From Bacillota bacterium (lineage in GTDB: Bacteria > Bacillota > Clostridia > Christensenellales > Aristaeellaceae): a DNA stretch of 64,000 bases. Below the pieces are notes generated by a model. That model had not been told where the DNA came from. It saw nothing but the letters and a program-made list of their open reading frames with translations, and made no database searches. Below, piece after piece: positions 56,553 to 64,000 of this stretch. Each line of letters starts with the position of its first letter. The first letter of the stretch is position 1. The stretch spans positions 1-64,000 of the forward strand of contig JAEZIN010000027.1 in assembly GCA_023436585.1 (NCBI GenBank), given 5' to 3'. The translations under genes were made by a program, and so were the position numbers.

Positions 56553-57950
56553 ATGACCAGGCAAAAAGGGAAAAGGATCATCTCCCTGTTTTGTGCGTTG
56601 ATTATGCTGACCATTTGCGCGGCCAGCCCCCTATCCTCCCTGGCTGAACCTGAACAGGCGATTGGTATCGATTTTCGCTTCAAAACCTCGTTTGATCCTT
56701 ATGCCCTTACTCAGGAGCCGGATTATTTCATGAAGGGCCTTTCCAAAGCACTGAACCTGCTGGATCTTAACGGCCATGCCGTAGTTGCGAACAGGCAGGC
56801 GGATATACAAGGCCAACTCAACCTAAATGGTTTGTCTGCCGTTGATTTTCGTTTTACCGGCTGGGAAGAAAGGCTGAGCCTGGTTACAAGTCTGTTTGGG
56901 GAAAAGCCGGTGGTGATCACGCCGGCCAACTACATACCGTTCCTTTTAAAAATGTACTATTACTTCGATATACCGGTGCAGTTTATCGGTGTATTCACAG
57001 ACCCCTATTCCATCATGCATGTCCTGCTGCCTTTGCATGACAAGTGGACGGAGCTTTTCGGCGGGACAGGCAGCCGCAGCTACACCCCGGAGGAAACGGT
57101 GGAGAAGGCAGTGCAGCTTTCCCAATTTGTAGACACCCATGCTTTCAGCAACTGGATTACAGGGCTTTTGCAGTATTTCGGCCTGGATGAACTGGTGACG
57201 GAATTTGCTTATGCCCTGCCGGACTGGACAACAGAGCTTGCTGCGGATGGCGGCCTCACGATTGAAGCATCCGATCAGGGTGAAAGCTGGACGCTGGGCG
57301 GCAAGAACGTTTATACCCTGAAAAGGGAAGATGGCAAAACTGTCTGGCAGGCGGATATTCCCGAATGGGAAGGATACAGGCTCACAGGCAGGTGTACCAT
57401 GGAGCAAAAGGAGAGCGGCTTGCAGCTTTCCATGGAGTGGGAGCTTTATGAGGAAGGCGAGCTGTATGCCTACTTGACCGTGGACGGCCAGGACTTGCCG
57501 GATGGCAAGCTGATGCAGGGCGATGGCAGAATCACGGTATCGTATGGCGGGGACGGGCTGGGGCTGCCGCAGACCTATAAGGCCGGCCTTATGTGGGATC
57601 AGCGCCAGGAGGGTGCCAAGACCATCCTGAACGGCCAGGTGAGCATGCTGAACCCCGATAACGAGAAGCCTGTTCTGACTGTGGATGGACAGATTTCCTG
57701 GGGAAGCACCGATGAAAGCTTTGAGCCCAGATCATTGGAAACCATACAGGGTATCGATGTATTTTGCATGAACGATATCACCATTCAGGAATTCTTTGCA
57801 GATGCCAAGTGGCCCATCATCCGCACAGCCATCCCCCTGTTTCTGGAGCTGCCCGCGGGTTTTATCAATGGTTTGATGGACTGGATGGATGACAACGGCA
57901 TACTGATCACGCTGCTGGACGGCTTAAGCAGCCAGCAGGAAGAAGAATAG
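56553..57950 (+). CDS. Secreted protein of unknown function
   Basis: I do not recognise this 465-residue protein. Residues 10-30 are a signal peptide (IISLFCALIMLTICAASPLS) with probable cleavage near SLAEP. The body is rich in aromatic residues and beta strands, with a possible membrane-like or amphipathic end (IIRTAIPLFLELPAGFINGL near 425). No metal-site or catalytic motif is visible. It is 42 nt after the sortase gene, on the same strand, and shares its terminator, so it is probably co-expressed with it; it lacks a sorting signal. A role in surface display is an inference only. Confidence 0.75.
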   Translation: MTRQKGKRIISLFCALIMLTICAASPLSSLAEPEQAIGIDFRFKTSFDPYALTQEPDYFMKGLSKALNLLDLNGHAVVANRQADIQGQLNLNGLSAVDFRFTGWEERLSLVTSLFGEKPVVITPANYIPFLLKMYYYFDIPVQFIGVFTDPYSIMHVLLPLHDKWTELFGGTGSRSYTPEETVEKAVQLSQFVDTHAFSNWITGLLQYFGLDELVTEFAYALPDWTTELAADGGLTIEASDQGESWTLGGKNVYTLKREDGKTVWQADIPEWEGYRLTGRCTMEQKESGLQLSMEWELYEEGELYAYLTVDGQDLPDGKLMQGDGRITVSYGGDGLGLPQTYKAGLMWDQRQEGAKTILNGQVSMLNPDNEKPVLTVDGQISWGSTDESFEPRSLETIQGIDVFCMNDITIQEFFADAKWPIIRTAIPLFLELPAGFINGLMDWMDDNGILITLLDGLSSQQEEE

Positions 57951-57961
57951 ATGCGGAAATG

Positions 57962-57996
57962 AAATGGCCGCCGGCATTGCCGGCGGCCATTTGTTT
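57962..57996. terminator. Bidirectional terminator
   Basis: AAATGGCCGCCGGC (57962-57975) pairs perfectly with GCCGGCGGCCATTT (57979-57992), then GTTT. Between the secreted protein gene and convergent DUF3048 gene. Confidence 0.8.
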
Positions 57997-58004
57997 GCTG
58001 CATA

Positions 58005-59099
58005 TCAATCTGCGGTGTAGGCGACCGGAGTACTGTAATCAACGATGCTGATAAAGGTTTTGCCCCTTTGCAGCTCGAGCTCGTTGCCCTCCTGGTCAAA
58101 GAAAACCGTCCGCTGGTTCATGCCGGTCCGCATCCAATAACCGGGGATATACCGGCCGCCGATGAATATGTCCGCGTTGCCGGAACCGATGTTCTTTGTC
58201 AGGGGCCGGTCAGAAATATCATGATAGAAAGTAACGTCGGTGCGCTGGATGATGAGGTTGGAGAAGGACAGCTGCTCCCCGGTGGTTTTGTCGATGTACG
58301 GTTCCTCACCTATAAAGCGCAGGTATACGTTGGCGTTGGGATCATAGGTAAAGCTGGAGCTGAAAGCCTTCATCCTCTGGGTGATGGAGATGGTCGAAGC
58401 GAAGTCGCCAAGATCCGGCAGCTCGTCCGTAAACAGGTACGGGCGGGAAGGGGATTTGAAATCGGCGGGAATCAGCCCCTGGATTGCCTTCACGTTAGCA
58501 TCCACATTGTGCGGGCTGACCAGGTTCTTTACACGCTTATAGTATTGCTTCCAGGGCTTGCTCTCGCCGGCGGTGCCGTCAAAGAGAACGCCTTTTTTCC
58601 TGGCACCGGTTTCGCGGAAGGCATCATCGATATCCGTGCCTTCGTATGCCTGCCCGCCGTAATGCAGGAAACCGGCATCCCACTCTTCCCGCAGCTCAAC
58701 GTGGGTGAGCCGGGCGGACCTGACGGGGCCGACGCTTTCGGGGATCACATCGCTGAAAAGGAAAGAAAGGCGGGTCTCGCCGTTTTTATGAAGAGGAGTC
58801 TCATAGATAATATCCGCTTCTGCTGCGCCCCAGGGGGCGCGGTTGCCTATGCCGCCGTCAAAGTTGTCAATTTGAACGATCATGGGCAGGTAGAACCCAG
58901 TCCAGGGAAGGCCTGTGGTGGGGCTTTGGCCGGGGATCTCCGGGTTTACCGGGAAATTGCCGTCGCTGCCAAGACCCTTGACGTCGATCTTGCGGTTTTC
59001 CTCATCCTGAATCATGGTTGTCACGCCGGTTGCCAAGGCGCTTTGGCTAAGCGCGGCAAAGCAAACCATCGCCAGCAGCAGGCAAAGGAACCTCTTCAT
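58005..59099 (-). CDS. DUF3048 domain secreted protein (YerB-like)
   Basis: A 364-residue exported protein. Residues 4-22 are a signal peptide (FLCLLLAMVCFAALSQSALA). The body contains the DUF3048 hallmarks: MIVQIDNFDGGIGNRAPWG near residues 73-92, ADIIYETPLHKNGETRLSFL near 95-114, and SVGPVRSARLTHVEL near 122-136. YerB-like proteins occur in spore-forming Firmicutes; the function is not known. Promoter at 59201-59230 with a 100-nt leader. Convergent to the secreted protein gene. Confidence 0.9.
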   Translation of the reverse strand: MKRFLCLLLAMVCFAALSQSALATGVTTMIQDEENRKIDVKGLGSDGNFPVNPEIPGQSPTTGLPWTGFYLPMIVQIDNFDGGIGNRAPWGAAEADIIYETPLHKNGETRLSFLFSDVIPESVGPVRSARLTHVELREEWDAGFLHYGGQAYEGTDIDDAFRETGARKKGVLFDGTAGESKPWKQYYKRVKNLVSPHNVDANVKAIQGLIPADFKSPSRPYLFTDELPDLGDFASTISITQRMKAFSSSFTYDPNANVYLRFIGEEPYIDKTTGEQLSFSNLIIQRTDVTFYHDISDRPLTKNIGSGNADIFIGGRYIPGYWMRTGMNQRTVFFDQEGNELELQRGKTFISIVDYSTPVAYTAD

Positions 59100-59200
59100 G
59101 CAGTAACCTCCTCGTTAGTGATAACATTACCCTTACGTCAGCTGCCCACAGCGAGCCGGAGAGTTTTCTTTTTTGTTACTGTGCGGCTACAAACATGTGA

Positions 59201-59230
59201 AGTATACCATTTTCCACAAAGAAAAGTCAA
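59201..59230 (-). promoter_or_regulatory. Promoter of the DUF3048 gene
   Basis: On the minus strand TTGACT, 18 nt, TATACT. Confidence 0.7.
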
Positions 59231-59300
59231 TGAAACGAATGTAAAATGACATTTTCAGGGAAAAAAGAAAGGATATCCATGTCCGGCGGCTGATATCCCT

Positions 59301-59888
59301 TTACGTCTGTGAAAAGGATGAGAGGCCCTTGTAAATCATTTGAATGACCAGGTCGGCCATTTCGCCGGCGGACTGCTTCAAGCCGCTTTGCAGCCATTTT
59401 TGAACGATGCCGATGCTTCCGTTGACGCCGTATATGTACAGGTATTCCATCATGTCCTCATCCACGGCCTTTTTACCCTTCCATTCCTTCATGCCCTGGC
59501 GCTGGACGATCATCATGATTTCCTTCTGCAAGGAGATGTCACCGTACTCCCCCATCAATACCTTGCACAGCTCCGCGTTTTCCACGATGTATTCAAAAAT
59601 ACGCTTCATAATTTGGTACGATCCCGGCTCGTACACCGTGAAGTTGTAGCTGTCCAGATAGGTGTTGATATCCTGCAGCGTCTCATCCACCAATTGGCGG
59701 AGCAGGTCATACTGGTCGGCATAATGCGCGTAAAATGTACTTCGGTTAATATCTGCCGTTTCACAGATTTCCTTGATGGAAATCTTCGAAATGGGCTTTT
59801 CCTGCAAAAGCTTGACCAAGCTTTGCTTGATCATCATTTTGGTGTATTTGATTCTTCTGTCGTTCTTCGCAGCTTTTGCGCCTGTCAT
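59301..59888 (-). CDS. TetR family regulator
   Basis: A 195-residue repressor. Residues 13-60 are the TetR helix-turn-helix (ISIKEICETADINRSTFYAH near 37-56), and 70-195 a ligand domain resembling the TetR_C_7/DhaS-like group. Divergent from an ABC exporter gene set, with palindromes between them, so it probably represses that exporter and releases upon binding a toxic substrate. CAAGGAGGCT lies upstream of the ATG. Confidence 0.9.
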   Translation of the reverse strand: MTGAKAAKNDRRIKYTKMMIKQSLVKLLQEKPISKISIKEICETADINRSTFYAHYADQYDLLRQLVDETLQDINTYLDSYNFTVYEPGSYQIMKRIFEYIVENAELCKVLMGEYGDISLQKEIMMIVQRQGMKEWKGKKAVDEDMMEYLYIYGVNGSIGIVQKWLQSGLKQSAGEMADLVIQMIYKGLSSFSQT

Positions 59889-59936
59889 CGTTTCCTCAGC
59901 CTCCTTGGGATACCCATGTATTTGTTACAAAGCAAA

Positions 59937-59962
59937 CCGACAATTACGGCCCGACTGTCGGG
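59937..59962. promoter_or_regulatory. Candidate TetR operator
   Basis: CCGACA (59937-59942) is mirrored by TGTCGG (59956-59961), and CCCGACTGTCGGG (59950-59962) is a perfect 13-bp palindrome. A further GTCGG half-site lies at 60048-60052, after the exporter -10. Confidence 0.6.
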
Positions 59963-59991
59963 TGAACCACATTTCCGGACGTATCTGTTCG

Positions 59992-60020
59992 TTGTAACCC
60001 AACGCACTGTTGATTATAAT
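59992..60020 (+). promoter_or_regulatory. Promoter of the ABC exporter operon
   Basis: TTGTAA, 17 nt, TATAAT. Confidence 0.75.
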
Positions 60021-60078
60021 AAAACTGTGGCACTTATTCAACACACAGTCGGTTATTTCAATCTGAAAGGAATATTCT

Positions 60079-60780
60079 ATGGCGGAAATCATATTTCAAG
60101 ACGTGGCAAAGACGTATCATATGGGCGAAGTGTCTATCCAGGCGGTGGATAAGGCAAGCTTTGAGATACAGAACGGAGAGTTCGCTGCGGTGCTGGGCCC
60201 CAGCGGTGCCGGAAAAACGACGGTACTGAACCTGCTGGGCGGGATGGACCGCGCCACAGGCGGCCGGATCATGGTCGGCGGGCGGGACATTGTAAAGCTG
60301 AATGCCAGGGAGCTGAACACATACCGCAGGCTGGATGTGGGCTTCGTATTCCAGTTCTACAACCTCATGCCCAACCTGACGGCGCTGGAGAATGTGGAGC
60401 TGGCCCAGCAGGTGTGCAAGAATCCCCTGTCCCCCAGGGAGATGCTGGAGAGGGTAGGCCTAAGCGGACGTATGGACAATTTCCCCGCGCAATTGTCAGG
60501 CGGGGAACAGCAGCGTGTGGCCATCGCCAGGGCGCTGTGCAAAAACCCGGAGCTGCTTTTGTGCGATGAGCCCACCGGCGCGCTGGATTCCCAAACGGGG
60601 CGCATGGTCATGATGCTGCTAAGCGGTGTATGCCGGGATATGGGTAAGACGGTGGTCATCATTACCCACAACGCGGCCATCGTGCCCGCTGCCCAGCGCG
60701 TCATCCGCATGAAGAGCGGCAGGGTCCACGCTGTGGAAACCAATCCGCAGCCTGCATCCATGGAGGATATCGCGTGGTGA
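60079..60780 (+). CDS. ABC exporter ATP-binding protein (MacB/LolD type)
   Basis: A 233-residue ATPase. Walker A GPSGAGKTTVLNLLGG near residue 40, Q-loop in VFQFYNLMP near 94, signature LSGGEQQRVAIARAL near 141, Walker B LLLCDEPTGALDSQTG near 162. Typical of MacB/LolD-like mechanotransmission ABC exporters. The stop codon overlaps the permease start by a few nt (translational coupling). First gene of an operon with permease and an adaptor-like protein, under TetR control. Confidence 0.94.
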   Translation: MAEIIFQDVAKTYHMGEVSIQAVDKASFEIQNGEFAAVLGPSGAGKTTVLNLLGGMDRATGGRIMVGGRDIVKLNARELNTYRRLDVGFVFQFYNLMPNLTALENVELAQQVCKNPLSPREMLERVGLSGRMDNFPAQLSGGEQQRVAIARALCKNPELLLCDEPTGALDSQTGRMVMMLLSGVCRDMGKTVVIITHNAAIVPAAQRVIRMKSGRVHAVETNPQPASMEDIAW

Positions 60781-63104
60781 AAGCAGGAAAAAATCCGACC
60801 CTATTGCGGCGAAAGCTGTTCCGTGACATACGGGACAACTGGAAGTCGTTTGCGGCCGTTTTTATCATATGTATGCTGTCCACCATGCTGTACAGCGGCC
60901 TGGACGCGGCCTGGCGCGGCATGGAAAAAAACCTTCAAAACCAGTTTGAGCAATGCGGCCTTTCCGACATATGGATCATGGGCGGGTTAAGCGACCGCAC
61001 TGCATTGGACATAGCACAAATCGAAGGCGTGGCGGACGCACAGCGCCGTGTCCGCCTGCGGGCCAGCGCTAAACTGCCCGGTGAGCCGGACATGGACCTG
61101 TATATGAGCGAAGGCGTATCCCGGGTGAACAGCCCCATGGTTTTTCAGGGGGAAGCGCTGCCGGAAAACAAAAAATACGTATGCGTATTGGATTTAAGGT
61201 TCGCCAAGGCCCACGGCATTTCCGTGGGCGACAGCCTGACCGTTGCCGCGGCCGGGCAATCTATGGTCCTTGCGGTGGGCGGCATCGGCTACAGTTCGGA
61301 ATATGTGGTGTATTCGGATGGATTTGCTTTCAGCGCCAATCCCTCCACTTTCGGTTATGCCTATCTTTCACCGGGGACATTGGCCTTTTTGCCCTATCAG
61401 GAAACGGTGGTCCGTTTAAAGCCTGGGGCGGATGCCGATCAAATCAAGCAGGCCATACAAACGCTGCTGGATGATCCTCAGATGCTTGTGCTGACAAGGG
61501 ACGACAAGTCCGGCATCAAGATGGCCATCGAAGAGGTGGACCAAATCCGCGCGCTGGGCCAGGTTTTTCCCGCGGTGTTTTTCCTGGTGGCGGCGCTGAT
61601 TACCTGGAGTACGATGCGGCGCATGGTGGAAAGCCAGCGCATGCAGATAGGGTCCCTTTGTTCCATGGGGTATGACCGCGGACAGCTCATACGCCACTAC
61701 ACGGGTTACGGGCTCCTGGTCTCCGCCCTGGGCGCCTTGGTTGGGCTCATTGGCGCGCAGTTTTTCCTGGGGCGGGTCGTCATGTGGGTATTGTTGTCCA
61801 TCTACAACATGCCAAACGCCGCCGTATACATGCATCCGGGCATTATGCTGGGCACCGGCGCGCTTACCGTGGCCATCGCGATGGGTGCCAGTTACTTAAG
61901 CTGCCGCCGGGCGCTGAAGGAAGTGCCCGCGGGTCTGCTGCGGCCCAGGCCGCCAGCCCACGGCAAGCGGGTGATTTTGGAACGCATTCCCCTGTTGTGG
62001 CGGCATCTCTCCTTCAGTACCAAGTTGATTACGCGCAATATGCTGCGCAATACATCCAGGTTCCTCATCGGCATCGTGGGCGTGGTAGGCTGCTCCGCGC
62101 TGCTTTTGACCGGCTTTGGAATGCGTGATTCAGTGCTGTATGTTTTAAGAAACCACTACACCCATACCATGCGGTATGATGTGCGGGTGGATTTGGAAGC
62201 TTCTGTTCCGGAGGATTACCCCGAGGCTGTTATGCTCCGGACCGGCGCAAAAAATATGGAAACCGTCATGGACCGCAGCTGCGAATTGTATATAGACAGC
62301 CAGTGGCAAACCAAGGCACTGCATGTATTGGAGGATCGCCATGAGATGGTGTACCTGGAAAAGGATGGCGATCGGGTATGGCTGCCGCGGGAAGGGATTG
62401 CCCTGAGTGAACGCGTTGCGGAGGAGACAGGCCTTGCCATTGGCGACAGCGTGCGGCTGCGGGCGCTCAACGGACATGTTGCGTACGCACAGGTGAAGGA
62501 TATCATCAGCATACAGTTGGGCCAGGGCGTATATATCAGCAAAAGCGTTTGGCGATGGCTTGATGTGATGCCGTTTTCCCCAACCGCCATCTATTTGAGC
62601 GGCGGAAACATTCAAGCGTCTGTTGCAGAGGATATGGACGGCGTGGCCAAGGTGCGGACCATTGAGGAGGAACGCCTGGGCAACGAAGCGGTGGTACGCG
62701 TGCTGGATGTGGTGGTGCTGGTGATGGTCTTGTTTTCAGGCGCGCTGCTGCTGGTGGTGCTCTTCACATTGGGCCAGTTGAACTTCTTTGAAAGGATGCG
62801 GGAGCTGGCCACGCTGATGGTGCTGGGCTTTTACCCCAGGGAGACGAAGCGGCTGATCCTGCGGGAAAACATGATTATCGCCATTCTGGGGCTGCCCCTG
62901 GGGCTGTATCTGGGTCCTTTCCTGCACAGTTGGGTGCTGACCAACGGCTTCCCCACCATGCTGGAATTCATACCCTACATTGCCAGGGAAAGCTGGATTT
63001 ATACGCCCATACTGACGCTGCTTTTCGCGCAGATCGTAAACCTTCTGATCGGCGTCAAATTCAAAAGCGTGGATATGGTGGAAGCCCTCAAGAGTGTGGA
63101 ATAA
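60774..63104 (+). CDS. FtsX-like ABC permease (MacB type)
   Basis: A 776-residue permease. An N-terminal membrane helix near residues 18-36 is followed by a large extracytoplasmic domain (about 45-255), three membrane helices (about 265-380), a second MacB-like extracytoplasmic domain (about 420-640) and three C-terminal helices (about 650-760), the usual arrangement of a full-length duplicated FtsX/MacB permease. GTG start with GGAGG 7 nt upstream, overlapping the ATPase stop. The substrate may be an antimicrobial peptide, lipoprotein or toxin; not determined here. Confidence 0.9.
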   Translation: MVKAGKNPTLLRRKLFRDIRDNWKSFAAVFIICMLSTMLYSGLDAAWRGMEKNLQNQFEQCGLSDIWIMGGLSDRTALDIAQIEGVADAQRRVRLRASAKLPGEPDMDLYMSEGVSRVNSPMVFQGEALPENKKYVCVLDLRFAKAHGISVGDSLTVAAAGQSMVLAVGGIGYSSEYVVYSDGFAFSANPSTFGYAYLSPGTLAFLPYQETVVRLKPGADADQIKQAIQTLLDDPQMLVLTRDDKSGIKMAIEEVDQIRALGQVFPAVFFLVAALITWSTMRRMVESQRMQIGSLCSMGYDRGQLIRHYTGYGLLVSALGALVGLIGAQFFLGRVVMWVLLSIYNMPNAAVYMHPGIMLGTGALTVAIAMGASYLSCRRALKEVPAGLLRPRPPAHGKRVILERIPLLWRHLSFSTKLITRNMLRNTSRFLIGIVGVVGCSALLLTGFGMRDSVLYVLRNHYTHTMRYDVRVDLEASVPEDYPEAVMLRTGAKNMETVMDRSCELYIDSQWQTKALHVLEDRHEMVYLEKDGDRVWLPREGIALSERVAEETGLAIGDSVRLRALNGHVAYAQVKDIISIQLGQGVYISKSVWRWLDVMPFSPTAIYLSGGNIQASVAEDMDGVAKVRTIEEERLGNEAVVRVLDVVVLVMVLFSGALLLVVLFTLGQLNFFERMRELATLMVLGFYPRETKRLILRENMIIAILGLPLGLYLGPFLHSWVLTNGFPTMLEFIPYIARESWIYTPILTLLFAQIVNLLIGVKFKSVDMVEALKSVE

Positions 63105-63121
63105 CGGAAGGGGAACTTTTT

Positions 63122-64000
63122 ATGAAAAAGATATGCCTGGCCCTGGTTATGCTGATGGCTCTATGCATCGTTACCGCACAGGCGGAGCCTGCCGGCGGTT
63201 CAAAGGAGAAATGGGCGAAGGGTATTGTGCAAACAGTGGATACGGTGGATATTTTTGCGCCTGTGGGCGGCCAGCTTCAGCCCTTTGATTTGGATGCGGG
63301 CGATACGGTGGAGGCTGACATGCCCTTATTCACCATTAGGCCGCTTCAGGTGCTGGCACCTGCAAATGGCGTGGTCAGGCTGCTAAAGGCGCAAGCGGGC
63401 GATACAGCCTCCCAGGTGATGCTGCAGTACGGGGCTTTGTGCTTTATTGACAGGGTGGATGTTCATTTGGTGCGCGCGTCCCTGACAGGGGCGTACAACA
63501 AGCCGAAAAACCGCGCGCTCATCCTGGGGGAAACGCTTCGCGTATACAATGGGGACTCCGACGACCCGGTGGATGCATTGGGCACCGTGATATCTGTGGA
63601 CGGAAAGAATTATATGGTGGAGATCCCCGCGGGGGTATTCGACCTGGAGGACAAGGTGTTTTTATACAGGGGTGAAGGCGACACCTATAACGCAAAGGAC
63701 AAAATGGGCGAGGGTTTTATTGAACGCACAAAACCGGTGCCCGTGCCGGGCGAAGGCGTGGTAGCCAGAGTCCACGTGACGGACGGCCAGCAGGTCGCAA
63801 AAGGCGGCGTTCTCTTTACCCTGGATGAAGCATCCTCCATGCACAGGGAGCCGGCCGTTTTTGACGCGGTATCCCCCCGTATCGGCGTGGTGTCCGCCCT
63901 GTACGTGCAGGGCGGGCAGCAGGTAAGAAAGGGCCAGCTTTTGATGACTGTCATGCCCCTTGACACGCTGGAGTTTGTGGTGGATGTGGATGAAATGGAT
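63122..64000 (+). CDS. HlyD/MFP-like adaptor protein, partial
   Basis: Starts at ATG 63122 (AAGGGGAA upstream) and is still open at the window end (293 codons seen). Residues 1-22 are a signal peptide (KKICLALVMLMALCIVTAQA). Two lipoyl-like hybrid motifs are visible: PVGGQLQPFDLDAGDTVEAD near 48-67 and AVSPRIGVVSALYVQGGQQV near 255-275, each ending in a 'gets loaded' G-x3-G-x-L/T pattern. This matches periplasmic adaptor (HlyD/RND-MFP) proteins that accompany MacB-type permeases, here in a Gram-positive. The C-terminus is missing. Confidence 0.85.
   Translation, partial: MKKICLALVMLMALCIVTAQAEPAGGSKEKWAKGIVQTVDTVDIFAPVGGQLQPFDLDAGDTVEADMPLFTIRPLQVLAPANGVVRLLKAQAGDTASQVMLQYGALCFIDRVDVHLVRASLTGAYNKPKNRALILGETLRVYNGDSDDPVDALGTVISVDGKNYMVEIPAGVFDLEDKVFLYRGEGDTYNAKDKMGEGFIERTKPVPVPGEGVVARVHVTDGQQVAKGGVLFTLDEASSMHREPAVFDAVSPRIGVVSALYVQGGQQVRKGQLLMTVMPLDTLEFVVDVDEMD

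Noticed and set aside
1..64000. tRNA, rRNA, insertion sequence or prophage genes
   Set aside because: None seen by eye on either strand; a tRNAscan/Infernal run would settle small RNAs.

Overview
The window (about 55% G+C by eye, many AGGAGG-type ribosome binding sites, sigma-A-like promoters, GTG/TTG/CTG starts) looks like a chromosome segment of a high-GC Gram-positive Firmicute, most likely class Clostridia. Supporting markers are an LPVTG sortase substrate with its own sortase, DUF1540, QueT, an RsfA-like SANT protein, OhrR, FeoB with a Cys-rich membrane companion, desulfoferrodoxin and rubrerythrin-like proteins (anaerobic oxidative defence), and parS sites of the Bacillus type. dnaN-recF and two parS sites 40 bp apart indicate an origin-proximal location. 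No rRNA, tRNA, CRISPR array, IS element or prophage was seen.

Layout. 1-300: composite dispersed repeat. 331-2808: divergent MFS transporter and LacI regulator. 2.9-4.1 kb: nitroreductase and ferritin. 4.5-5.7 kb: zinc-ribbon protein, QueT, and a TTG-started DUF1540 mini-gene. 6.0-8.1 kb (minus): secreted solute-binding-like protein and SANT/RsfA-like protein. 8.2-10.6 kb: phosphoglucomutase and a small anchored protein. 10.7-11.6 kb (minus): glutathione peroxidase-ohrR operon under a clear OhrR operator. 11.8-15.7 kb: AraC regulator and tyrosine phosphatase, divergent from a Gfo/Idh/MocA dehydrogenase and sugar isomerase. 15.9-20.0 kb (minus): a GNAT-Rnk fusion, a GNAT, an M28 peptidase. 20.3-22.1 kb: pyruvate kinase. 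22.2-25.3 kb: feoA-feoA-feoB-small Cys-rich protein with four copies of a GTTAG-N6-CTAAC box. 25.5-29.9 kb: transglutaminase-like protein, desulfoferrodoxin, NUDIX, GntR, NYN/OST-HTH protein. 29.9-32.6 kb: cluster of DnaA-box-like sites, dnaN, recF. 33.0-38.4 kb (minus): sirtuin, GH13 hydrolase, glycogen phosphorylase. 38.45-38.5 kb: tandem parS. 38.6-47.6 kb (plus): addA, PHP phosphatase, phosphodiesterase, MBL hydrolase, VOC protein, DUF1858, ferritin-like protein, ECF S-component. 48.1-58.0 kb: a 2,306-residue LPVTG surface protein, a sortase with an unusual helical insertion, and a secreted protein of unknown function. 58.0-64 kb: DUF3048 protein, then a TetR regulator divergent from an ABC exporter (ATPase, FtsX-like permease, HlyD-like adaptor cut by the window end).

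Themes. (1) Iron and oxidative stress: ferritin, feo, gpx-ohrR, desulfoferrodoxin, rubrerythrin-like. (2) Glycogen/alpha-glucan turnover: phosphoglucomutase, GlgP, GH13. (3) A cell-surface cassette (surface protein, sortase, secreted partner). (4) Three families of dispersed intergenic repeats (A, B, C) that run into gene 3' ends and encode the C-terminal tails of AddA, a GNAT enzyme and glycogen phosphorylase; I regard this as the least expected feature of the window, together with the GNAT-Rnk fusion, the long-insert sortase and the parS pair.
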